Of a DNA stretch of 64,000 nt, positions 26,845-34,902 are shown one piece after another. The notes under the pieces were generated by a model, which saw only the letters and a program-made list of their open reading frames with translations, was not told where the DNA came from and did no database searches. This stretch comes from Azonexus hydrophilus DSM 23864 (GTDB taxonomy: Bacteria; Pseudomonadota; Gammaproteobacteria; Burkholderiales; Rhodocyclaceae). The translations under genes were made by a program, and so were the position numbers. How positions within the stretch are numbered: position 1 is the first letter of the stretch; each line of letters opens with the position of its first letter. The stretch spans positions 737,112 through 801,111 of the forward strand of contig NZ_KE386925.1 of the NCBI RefSeq assembly GCF_000429605.1, written 5' to 3'.

Positions 26845-28668
26845 ATGCCGACCATCGCCCGCCTCCCCGACCTCCTGATCAGCCAGATTGCCGCCGGCGA
26901 GGTCGTTGAAAGACCCGCCTCCGTATTGAAGGAGCTTCTCGAAAACAGCCTCGACGCCGGCAGCACGGCGATCCAGGTGCACCTGGAGGAAGGCGGCGTC
27001 AAGCTGATCCGCATCACCGACGACGGCTGCGGGATTGCCAGGGACGAGCTGGCGCTGGCGCTGACCCGGCATGCCACCTCGAAGATCGCCAGCCTCGACG
27101 ACCTCGAACGCGTCGCCAGCTTCGGCTTTCGCGGCGAGGCACTGGCCTCGGTCGCCGCCGTCGCCCGGCTCGCCATCACCAGCCGCGAACGCGGCGCGGC
27201 GCACGCCTGGAAGCTGCGCGGCGAAAATGGCGCAGAACCCGAACCGGCGGCGCTGATGGCCGGCACCGTGGTCGAGATGCGCGACCTCTATTACAACACC
27301 CCGGCGCGGCGCAAATTCCTCAAGTCGGAGAGCACCGAGTTCGCCCACTGCGCCGACGCCGTCCGCCGCCTGGCGCTGACCCGGCCCGATGTCGCCATCA
27401 GCCTGACGCACAACGGCCGCAGCCTGTTCCAGCTGGCGCCGGCCGACCGCGCCCGGCGCATCGCCGAAGTGGTCGGCGACGATTTTGTCACGGCATCACG
27501 TACGGTCGACGCTGCCGCCGGTCCGATTTCGCTGACCGGCTTCGCCATCGACCCGACCCGCGCCAGCGAGGCCAAGGACGGCCAGAACGTCTTCGTCAAC
27601 GGCCGCTTCGTGCGCGACAAGATCATCGGCCACGCGCTGCGCGAGGCCTACCGTGATGTCCTCCACGGTGCCCGCCAGCCGGCCGTCTGCCTGTTCCTCG
27701 AGATCGACCCCGGGCTGGTCGACGTCAACGTCCATCCGGCCAAGACCGAAGTCCGCTTCCGCGACTCGCGCGCCGTGCATCAGTTCGTTTATCACGCCAT
27801 ACAGCGCACCTTGGCGACGCCGATCCAGGCTACCGAACCGGCGCCGGTCAATGAAAACAGGGAACAAACCACGGTTTTCGCGGAGAAAAAGCCGTGGACA
27901 TCCCCAGCCTCCACGGCCCCCACTTTCCCGCCGCCACTGCGCCATCAGGGCAGCCTCGGTGTTGCCGAACCCGCCGCCACGGCTTACTTGGCTTTCGCCC
28001 AGGCCGCCCAACGCCCAGTAACGACCAGCATGGGCGCAGCCGATGCGCCGCAATTCCGTCCGGAGGTGCCGGTCGACCGTGACGGGCCGCCGCTCGGCTA
28101 CGCCCTGGCGCAACTGCACGGCATCTACATCCTGGCGCAGAACGCGGGCGGGCTGATCGTCGTCGACATGCACGCGGCGCACGAGCGCATCCTCTACGAA
28201 AAGCTCAAGACCGCCTTCGACAGCCGCCAGGTGGCGACCCAGAACCTGCTCATCCCGGCGGTCTTTTCGGCCGATCCGGTCGACGTTGCGGCGGTCGAGG
28301 AGCACGCCGACGCGCTGGCCGACCTCGGTTTCCAGATCGCCCCGCTCGGTCCCGGCCAACTCGGCGTGCGCGCCGTGCCGGCCCTGCTCCAGTCGGGTGA
28401 TCCGGCAGCGCTGGCGCGCTCGCTGATCGCCGATCTGCGCGAACACGGCATCACCCAGCTGGCCACCGCCCGCCGCAACGAACTGCTGGCAACCATGGCC
28501 TGCCACGGTGCGGTACGCGCCCGCCGTCAGCTGACGATTCCGGAGATGAATGCCCTGCTGCGCCAGATGGAAGAGACCGAACGCGCCGGCCAGTGCAACC
28601 ACGGCCGGCCGACGTGGACCGCGCTATCGCTTGACGAACTCGACAAATTGTTTCTTCGCGGTCGATAA
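26845..28668 (+). CDS. mutL: DNA mismatch repair protein MutL
   Basis: The 607-residue protein has the GHKL ATPase motifs ELLENSLDAGS, DDGCGI, TRHATSKI and GFRGEAL within its first 100 residues. A variable linker (about 330-400) and a C-terminal dimerisation domain follow. The C-terminus contains DMHAAHERILYE, matching the endonuclease motif DQHA-x2-E-x4-E apart from Met for Gln. It also has QCNHGRP, close to the C-P-H-G-R-P metal-site motif. This suggests a nicking MutL like those of bacteria lacking MutH. No usable Shine-Dalgarno is placed near the ATG. Confidence 0.97.
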   Translation: MPTIARLPDLLISQIAAGEVVERPASVLKELLENSLDAGSTAIQVHLEEGGVKLIRITDDGCGIARDELALALTRHATSKIASLDDLERVASFGFRGEALASVAAVARLAITSRERGAAHAWKLRGENGAEPEPAALMAGTVVEMRDLYYNTPARRKFLKSESTEFAHCADAVRRLALTRPDVAISLTHNGRSLFQLAPADRARRIAEVVGDDFVTASRTVDAAAGPISLTGFAIDPTRASEAKDGQNVFVNGRFVRDKIIGHALREAYRDVLHGARQPAVCLFLEIDPGLVDVNVHPAKTEVRFRDSRAVHQFVYHAIQRTLATPIQATEPAPVNENREQTTVFAEKKPWTSPASTAPTFPPPLRHQGSLGVAEPAATAYLAFAQAAQRPVTTSMGAADAPQFRPEVPVDRDGPPLGYALAQLHGIYILAQNAGGLIVVDMHAAHERILYEKLKTAFDSRQVATQNLLIPAVFSADPVDVAAVEEHADALADLGFQIAPLGPGQLGVRAVPALLQSGDPAALARSLIADLREHGITQLATARRNELLATMACHGAVRARRQLTIPEMNALLRQMEETERAGQCNHGRPTWTALSLDELDKLFLRGR

Positions 28669-28695
28669 TCCGGGTTCATCACGCCCGGAGCCTCG

Positions 28696-31374
28696 ATGAA
28701 GTCTCTTATTTCGCGATTCCAGCAACTGGTTTCGCCGCAGCAGGACAATTGGCGCCGCTATGCCCTGCTCGGACTGGGAACGCTGGCGTTCATCACCTAT
28801 GCCAGCCTGCTGGCAATCGGCCTGATCATCGCTCACGAGCGCGAAAGCAGCTTCGCCCTGCGCAACCTGGAGAATCTTGCGCACGTTCTCGACGACCACG
28901 CCCGCAACACGATCGCCAAGATCGACACCATCCTGCTCGGCAGCAAGGTCTATCTCTCGCCGCTGCGCGACAAGTATCAGGTCGATATCAACGCCACCCT
29001 GGCCCGCTATTTGCGGCTGATTGACGATGAATCGCAAAGCCTGCGCGTTGCCGACAAGAATGGCCGCTTCATCTTCGACGCGGCTGGAAAAGCGGCGACA
29101 GCACGCATTGCCGACCGCGCCTATTTCCAGCGCAACCGCGACGACAAGTCGGGCGCACTGGTCATTTCAGAACCCCTGTTCGCCCGCATCACGCACAACT
29201 GGGTCATCACCCTCAGCCGCCGCATTGACGACCCGCAGGGAAACTTCGCCGGCCTGATCCAGGCGGCGATTCGCGCCGAACACTTCCAGGATTTCTTCGC
29301 CAGCCTGAACCTGGGTGACGGCCAGAGCATCGCCCTGGTGAATGCCCAGGAGCAACTCATTGCCCGCTACCCGGCCGCAACGGACAAGATCGGTCAGACG
29401 GTCAGCCATCCGAAAATCGCCGAACTGATCCGGCAGCAAGGCAGCTACACCAATTTCACTACCCATTCGGCACTCGACGGCATCGAACGCCTCTACGTCG
29501 TCCGCCAGGTGGGCGACTTGCCCTTCTACGTGGTCGTCGGCCACACGCCGGAGCACTTCCTCAGCAACTGGCGCCAGCAAGCCTTCTGGGCGACGCTGAG
29601 CACCGGCCTGCTCGCCCTTGTCCTGGCCGGCTGGATCATCGTCTGGCTACGCACCTACGACCGCGCCCGGGAAATCGCCCAGGGCATGACCCGGGCCTAC
29701 GAAACCACCTTCCGCCGCACCCGCGCCCTGCTCGACAGCCTGCCCGACCCGGCCTGGCTGAGCGACCGCCAGGGCTTGCTGATTGCGGTCAACGACGCCT
29801 ACGCCGAACTGTCTGGCAAACCGGTCGAAGCCATTCTCGGGCAACCCGCCGAAGCCGTGCTCCCGCCGACTCTCGCCGAGGCCCTGACGACACTCTCCAG
29901 CGAGGCACTGTCGCAACAATGTCAACAAAAACAGACCGGCAGCCAGTCAACCGAGCGGGGCGGCCAGCGCCATTATGAATACATCGCCACACCGGTCTTC
30001 GACGATCGCGGCGTACTCGCCGGGGTGGCCGGCGTCGCTCGCGACATCACGCAACTACACAAAGACCAGCAACGCATCCGCCATCTGGCCGAACACGACC
30101 TACTCACCGATCTGCCCAACCGCTTCCTGCTGGCCGAGCACATGGCCAGCGCCCTGGCCGAAACGCTCGGCGATCAGGCCGAACTGGCACTGATCTTCCT
30201 CGACCTCGACCATTTCAAGAACATCAACGACACCCTTGGCCACGACATCGGCGACCAGTTGCTGCTGCAGGTTGCCCAGCGGCTCAGCGCCAGTCTCGAC
30301 GAACGCGATACGATCAGTCGCCAGGGCGGCGACGAATTTGCCATCCTGATCCGTCACCATGGTGCGCCGGCCCGACTGGCAAGCATCGCCCAGCGCCTGA
30401 TCAACGTCCTCGGCCAGACCTTCTTCGTCAGCGGCCACGAATTGCGCGTCGGCGCCAGCATCGGCATCAGCCTGTATCCACAGGACGGCAAGGACATCGG
30501 CAGCCTGCTGAAGAACGCCGATACGGCGATGTATCAGGCCAAGGCAAGCGGCGGAAATACCTATCGCTTCTTCACGCAGGAAATGAACCTGCGCATTTCG
30601 GAACGCGTCACGCTCGAAAACAATCTGCGCCGGGCACTCGACAGCGACGAGATCTTTGTCCACTACCAGCCCCAGACCGACGCCAGGAAACAACGCCTGG
30701 TCGGCTTCGAAGCCCTGGTCCGCTGGCAACATCCCGAACTCGGCATCATCCCGCCGACACGCTTCATCCCGGTGGCCGAGGAAAGCTGCCTGATCTCCCA
30801 GATCGGCGAGCGCGTGCTGCGCGAAGCCTGTCAGCAGAACCGTCGCTGGCAGGACATGGGATTACCACCGGTGGTGATGGCGGTGAATCTGTCAGCCGTG
30901 CAGTTACGTCAGCCCGACCTGGCGCAACGGGTCGGCGCCATCCTCACCGAAACCGGTCTCGATGCGCGCTGGCTGGAGCTGGAAATCACCGAGAGCGCGT
31001 TCATCCACGACACCGACCGGATCATCGATGTCCTCCAGGAACTGCAGGCGATCGGCATCAAGCTGTCGGTCGATGACTTCGGCACCGGTTACTCCAGTCT
31101 CGGTTACCTCAAGCGCCTGCCTTTCGACCGGATCAAGATCGACCAATCCTTCGTCCGCGATCTGCCGGACGATGCGGACGATATCGCCATCGTCCGCGCC
31201 ATCATCGCCATCGCCGCCAGCCTGCAAAAGGAAGTCATTGCCGAAGGCGTCGAGCAGGACATACAGCGCGAATTCCTTCTGAATCTGGGCTGCGACCTGA
31301 TGCAGGGCTACCATTTCGGCCGGCCGGCCGACGCGGCCAGCGCCGAAGCCATGTTGCGCACCATGCGCCGGTAA
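28696..31374 (+). CDS. membrane sensor with PAS, GGDEF and EAL domains
   Basis: The 892-residue protein has a membrane helix near residues 18-42 and a periplasmic sensor domain of about 240 residues. A second helix (LSTGLLALVLAGWIIVWL) lies near 305, then a PAS domain (about 335-440) with LLDSLPDPAWLSD. The diguanylate cyclase has an intact GGDEF near residue 543; the upstream inhibitory RxxD lacks its Arg (DERD). The EAL phosphodiesterase keeps EALVRW, the Asn in VNLSAVQL, ELEITES, DDFGTGYSS and KIDQSF, so both catalytic sites look intact. It should make or degrade c-di-GMP in response to an unknown periplasmic signal. It follows mutL by 27 bases. Confidence 0.93.
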   Translation: MKSLISRFQQLVSPQQDNWRRYALLGLGTLAFITYASLLAIGLIIAHERESSFALRNLENLAHVLDDHARNTIAKIDTILLGSKVYLSPLRDKYQVDINATLARYLRLIDDESQSLRVADKNGRFIFDAAGKAATARIADRAYFQRNRDDKSGALVISEPLFARITHNWVITLSRRIDDPQGNFAGLIQAAIRAEHFQDFFASLNLGDGQSIALVNAQEQLIARYPAATDKIGQTVSHPKIAELIRQQGSYTNFTTHSALDGIERLYVVRQVGDLPFYVVVGHTPEHFLSNWRQQAFWATLSTGLLALVLAGWIIVWLRTYDRAREIAQGMTRAYETTFRRTRALLDSLPDPAWLSDRQGLLIAVNDAYAELSGKPVEAILGQPAEAVLPPTLAEALTTLSSEALSQQCQQKQTGSQSTERGGQRHYEYIATPVFDDRGVLAGVAGVARDITQLHKDQQRIRHLAEHDLLTDLPNRFLLAEHMASALAETLGDQAELALIFLDLDHFKNINDTLGHDIGDQLLLQVAQRLSASLDERDTISRQGGDEFAILIRHHGAPARLASIAQRLINVLGQTFFVSGHELRVGASIGISLYPQDGKDIGSLLKNADTAMYQAKASGGNTYRFFTQEMNLRISERVTLENNLRRALDSDEIFVHYQPQTDARKQRLVGFEALVRWQHPELGIIPPTRFIPVAEESCLISQIGERVLREACQQNRRWQDMGLPPVVMAVNLSAVQLRQPDLAQRVGAILTETGLDARWLELEITESAFIHDTDRIIDVLQELQAIGIKLSVDDFGTGYSSLGYLKRLPFDRIKIDQSFVRDLPDDADDIAIVRAIIAIAASLQKEVIAEGVEQDIQREFLLNLGCDLMQGYHFGRPADAASAEAMLRTMRR

Positions 31375-31386
31375 ACCGACACCGAT

Positions 31387-32202
31387 TCAGGCTTTAGCCA
31401 GGTTTTCCCGAGCAAAACTGCGCAGGCGGTTCATGTCGCGCGCCCGGGCTTCACGGTCGCTGGCGTTGAGCACGACCATGGCGACCACCCGGCCGTCGAA
31501 CTGCTCGGCTTCGGCCAGGCAGAAGCCGGCCAGCGAGGTAAACCCGGTCTTGCCGGCGAGCAATGAGACCGAGCGGTCATGGGCAAAGCGATTCACGTTG
31601 AGCTTGCCGCCAACCGTCGTCTTGCGTGACAGTGATTGAAAATAGGGAATCTGCGCCAGGGTCACCAGGAGGACGCCAAGGTCGCGGGCGCTGGCCTGAT
31701 TGACTGGCGACAAGCCGGCGGCATCGCCGAAATCGAAGCTGAATAGCTGCATCTGCGTCATCAGCGCCCGCATCGCGTAGCGGAACGCATCCCAACCACC
31801 CGGAAAAGTCCGGGCGAGCGCTGCCGCTGCCCGGTTGTCAGAGGTCACCACCAGCCATTCGAGCAACTGCTCACGGCGCCAGCGCGAGCCGACGGGCAGG
31901 CTGGAACGGGTATGTTCCGAGCTCACCACATCCACCTGCTCGATGCGTATCGTCTCGTTCAGGGGTAGTTCGGCGCTCAGCACCACCCAGGCGGAAATCA
32001 GCTTGCTGATCGAGGCAATCTGTACCGGGCGGTCGGCGTCGATTGCCAGCAGGGTTTGATCCAGGTTACCGACATAGGCATGACGCGCGCTCAAGCCCGG
32101 CAAGCGCTCAGTAGCCGCATCAGCAAACGATGGCTGCAGACCGGCAACCGGCGCGAGCAGGCCGGCGGAAAGCAGGCGACGACGACGGAGAATGACAGTC
32201 AT
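31387..32202 (-). CDS. D-alanyl-D-alanine endopeptidase-like (peptidase S11)
   Basis: The 271-residue protein has an N-terminal signal peptide (RRRRLLSAGLLAPVAGLQPSFADA). All three penicillin-binding-protein motifs are present: SxxK in ASISKLIS, SxN as SDN in VVTSDNRAA, and KTG in LLAGKTGFTS. This matches the PBP7/DacA S11 family, which cleaves D,D bonds in periplasmic peptidoglycan. It is somewhat shorter than PbpG and lacks the DacA C-terminal beta domain. It is divergent from miaA with a 42-base gap. Confidence 0.88.
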   Translation of the reverse strand: MTVILRRRRLLSAGLLAPVAGLQPSFADAATERLPGLSARHAYVGNLDQTLLAIDADRPVQIASISKLISAWVVLSAELPLNETIRIEQVDVVSSEHTRSSLPVGSRWRREQLLEWLVVTSDNRAAAALARTFPGGWDAFRYAMRALMTQMQLFSFDFGDAAGLSPVNQASARDLGVLLVTLAQIPYFQSLSRKTTVGGKLNVNRFAHDRSVSLLAGKTGFTSLAGFCLAEAEQFDGRVVAMVVLNASDREARARDMNRLRSFARENLAKA

Positions 32203-32244
32203 GGTCAGCGGATTATAGCCCGCCCCGTGCTAGCATTGCCCGCC

Positions 32245-33180
32245 ATGAAATTACCGCCAGCCATCCTCATCATGGGCCCGACTGCCTCGGGCAAGACCGC
32301 TGCCGCCATGGCGCTGGCCGACCGTTTGCCGGTCGGCCTGATCAGCGTCGATTCGGCGCAGGTCTTCATCGACATGGACATCGGTACCGCCAAGCCGGAC
32401 CGGGAAACGCTGGCCCGCTATCCGCACTACCTGATTGACCTGATCACGCCGGAACAGCGTTATTCAGCGGCCCGCTTCCGCGCCGATGCGCTGGCGGCGA
32501 TGAACGAAATCCACGCTGACGGACGCGTCCCCGTGCTGGTCGGCGGCACCATGCTCTATTTCCGCGCCCTGCTGCACGGACTGGCCGAGCTGCCGCAGGC
32601 CGACGATGCCCTGCGCGCCAGCATCGACGCCGACGCCGCCCGCCTGGGCTGGCCGGCGATGCATGCCCGCCTGGCCGAACTCGACCCGGTGACTGCCGCC
32701 CGACTGCCGCCCAACGATAGTCAGCGCATCCAGCGGGCGCTCGAAGTCTGCCTCGCCGGCGGCCGGCCGATGTCGGTGCAACTCGCTGAAAGCGAACAGG
32801 AAAAACCGCTCTGGGATTTCCTGCAACTGGCCTTGCTGCCGTCGGACCGTGCCGTCCTGCACGAACGCATCGCCCGCCGCTTCGACGAAATGCTGCTCGC
32901 CGGCCTGGACGAAGAAGTGGCGATGCTGCGGCAGAAATACCGGCTCGACCCCGAACTGCCGGCGATGCGCTGCGTCGGTTACCGCCAGGTCTGGGAGGCC
33001 CAGGATGGCCTGATTCCGCGCCAGGAAATGCGCGATCGCGGTGTCTTCGCCACCCGGCAACTGGCCAAGCGGCAAATCACCTGGCTGGGCAATTCCTTTG
33101 CCGCCGAGACTTTCGACTGCATCGACGCCGGCTTGAGCGAACGCGTCAGCGAGCGCGTCGCCCGCTTCCTCAACGCCTGA
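32245..33180 (+). CDS. miaA: tRNA dimethylallyltransferase
   Basis: From the ATG at 32245 (MKLPPAILIMGPTASGKTAAAMAL) the product has 311 residues. It contains the P-loop, DSAQVFIDMDIGTAKP, GGTMLYFRAL and the C-terminal FATRQLAKRQITWL. It transfers dimethylallyl to N6 of A37 in tRNAs reading UNN codons. A TAGCAT at 32231-32236 could serve as a -10 box, leaving almost no untranslated leader. Its last 11 bases overlap the convergent response regulator gene. Confidence 0.97.
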   Translation: MKLPPAILIMGPTASGKTAAAMALADRLPVGLISVDSAQVFIDMDIGTAKPDRETLARYPHYLIDLITPEQRYSAARFRADALAAMNEIHADGRVPVLVGGTMLYFRALLHGLAELPQADDALRASIDADAARLGWPAMHARLAELDPVTAARLPPNDSQRIQRALEVCLAGGRPMSVQLAESEQEKPLWDFLQLALLPSDRAVLHERIARRFDEMLLAGLDEEVAMLRQKYRLDPELPAMRCVGYRQVWEAQDGLIPRQEMRDRGVFATRQLAKRQITWLGNSFAAETFDCIDAGLSERVSERVARFLNA

Positions 33181-34297
33181 GCACCTGCGCCAGGCTTTGC
33201 GCCAGTTCCTGCAACTGGCCGATGGTCTGCAAACTGGCATCCTGGCTGGCGACCATGCGCTGCATGTAATCCGCGGCCAAGGTGGTCATCGACTCCTCCT
33301 GGCTTTCGGTGAGCCCCAGCGACATCATCGAGCGGCCCAGCGCTTCCTGGAATTCGATCATGATCTCGGTCAGCTCCATCGAATTCCGGCGGTAGTTGGC
33401 CTGCACTGAATCGAGCGTGGACTGCACCCGCGGCAAGGCCGCCTCGATGCCCGCCCGCCGGTGGCGCGCCAGTTCCTCGGCCTCAATCGCCCGCATCCGG
33501 GCATCGGCGCCTTCGGCCAGCAAGGCCCCGTTGTCGCGGATACGACCGCAGCGGTCCGGATCGTCCAGCGGCATGTTGTTGACCAGCAAGGTGACGTGTC
33601 CGTAATTGAACACGCAGCGCGTCTTGAACTGAAAAATCCGCCCGGAATGCCGGACATGATTGAGTACCGAGACTTCCAGCGGCAGGTCGTGGCCATTTTC
33701 GCTGAACGACTGGCTACGGTCGTCCATGCGCAGCTGGACGGCGGCATTCAGATCATACTGGCGCATGCTGTCGAGCAAGGCCACCGCCAGTTCTTCCGAA
33801 GTCCCGCAAGCGAAGGACTTGCTCAGGAACTGCAGGACGACGCCCAGTTCGCCCATACTGACCATCGCCGACATCGCCGTGCGCTGCGCATAACCGGCCT
33901 GCTCGTGCAGGTTGCGCTTCTCGCCCAGGATGCGCGCCGCCACCTTGACCTTGCGCAGAAGCTCGTCCGGGTCGAAAGGCTTGGTGATGAAATCCTCGCC
34001 GCCGGCTTCGTAGCATTGCAGCCGGGTGTCGATATCGTCACTGGCCGAAACGAACAGGATGGGAATATCCTGCGTATCCCAATCCTCCTTCAAACGCTGG
34101 CAGACCTCGAAACCGCTGATGCCCGGCAGGGTCAGGTCGAGGATGACGATATCCGGCTTGCACTCGGCAATCCGCGCCAGGCAATCCTCGCCCGAGCCGA
34201 AGAATTCCCGGTCGAAATCCGCCTCAAGCACGGCGCCGAGCACCTCCAGCAGAATCGGATCGTCGTCGACGATGAACACCTTGAGTTTATTGTCCAT
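33170..34297 (-). CDS. orphan response regulator with unassigned C-terminal region
   Basis: The 375-residue protein starts with a receiver domain (VFIVDDDPILLE, phospho-Asp in DIVILDLTLPG, Thr/Ser and Lys in FVSASDD and ITKPFDPDEL). A linker helix (about 115-145) follows. The middle region of about 130 residues (FLSKSFACGTSEELAVALL to RCGRIRDNGALL) looks GAF-like. A helical, probably coiled-coil tail (RAGIEAALPRVQSTLDSVQ onward) ends the protein. There is no DNA-binding or enzymatic output domain that I recognise and no kinase gene nearby. It starts 23 bases after the DedA-like gene. Confidence 0.85.
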   Translation of the reverse strand: MDNKLKVFIVDDDPILLEVLGAVLEADFDREFFGSGEDCLARIAECKPDIVILDLTLPGISGFEVCQRLKEDWDTQDIPILFVSASDDIDTRLQCYEAGGEDFITKPFDPDELLRKVKVAARILGEKRNLHEQAGYAQRTAMSAMVSMGELGVVLQFLSKSFACGTSEELAVALLDSMRQYDLNAAVQLRMDDRSQSFSENGHDLPLEVSVLNHVRHSGRIFQFKTRCVFNYGHVTLLVNNMPLDDPDRCGRIRDNGALLAEGADARMRAIEAEELARHRRAGIEAALPRVQSTLDSVQANYRRNSMELTEIMIEFQEALGRSMMSLGLTESQEESMTTLAADYMQRMVASQDASLQTIGQLQELAQSLAQVLRR

Positions 34298-34320
34298 TTA
34301 TTTTCTCCCCGTATCCCGGT

Positions 34321-34902
34321 TCAGCGCAGGCCGATCCACAAGCCCACGATCACCACGACAAGCACCACTGCCCAGCCCAGCCTGTCGATATAGCGATGCA
34401 GTGCTTCCTCCATCCGTGCCCCACCCCAGGCCATCAGGCCGGCAACCAGGAAAAAGCGCAGGCCGCGGCCGACGATGGAAGCCAGCGTAAACGGCAACAG
34501 CGCCATCGACAAGGCACCAGCGGCGATGGTGAATACCTTGTAGGGAATGGGCGAGAAGCCAGCGACGAAGACCGCCCAGAAGCCCCATTTCCCGAACCAC
34601 TCGACCGCCGTCTGGTAAGCCGGCCAGTAACGGCTTTCCTGCAGCCAGGGCTGGATCGCATCGAGGGCGAAATAACCGATCAGGTAGCCGGCCAGACCGC
34701 CAAGCACCGATGCCAAGGTGGTGATCAGCGCCAGCCGCCACCAGCGCGGCGGGTTGGCCAGCGCCATCGGCGCCAGCATGACATCGGGCGGCACCGGAAA
34801 AAAGGACGATTCGGCAAAACTCAGACCGCCCAGATACCAGGGCGCGCGTGGATGACGCGACCAGTCCATGGCCCGGCGATAGAGGGGAGAAAAGAGTTTC
34901 AT
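34321..34902 (-). CDS. YqaA/DedA-family inner membrane protein
   Basis: The 193-residue protein has the DedA/VTT features FAESSFFPVPPDVMLAPMAL, LGGLAGYLIGYFALD, FVAGFSPIPYKVFTIAAG and a terminal membrane helix (WAVVLVVVIVGLWIGL). The YqaA subfamily is thought to act as a lipid scramblase or transporter. The ATG at 34902 overlaps the RND pump stop (TGATG), so it is translationally coupled to the pump operon. Confidence 0.88.
   Translation of the reverse strand: MKLFSPLYRRAMDWSRHPRAPWYLGGLSFAESSFFPVPPDVMLAPMALANPPRWWRLALITTLASVLGGLAGYLIGYFALDAIQPWLQESRYWPAYQTAVEWFGKWGFWAVFVAGFSPIPYKVFTIAAGALSMALLPFTLASIVGRGLRFFLVAGLMAWGGARMEEALHRYIDRLGWAVVLVVVIVGLWIGLR

Noticed and set aside
28669..28690. TCCGGG / CCCGGA hairpin between mutL and the GGDEF/EAL gene as a terminator.
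   Set aside because: It has a nine-base loop and no T-run, and the downstream gene is only 27 bases away with a ribosome site inside the hairpin arm.
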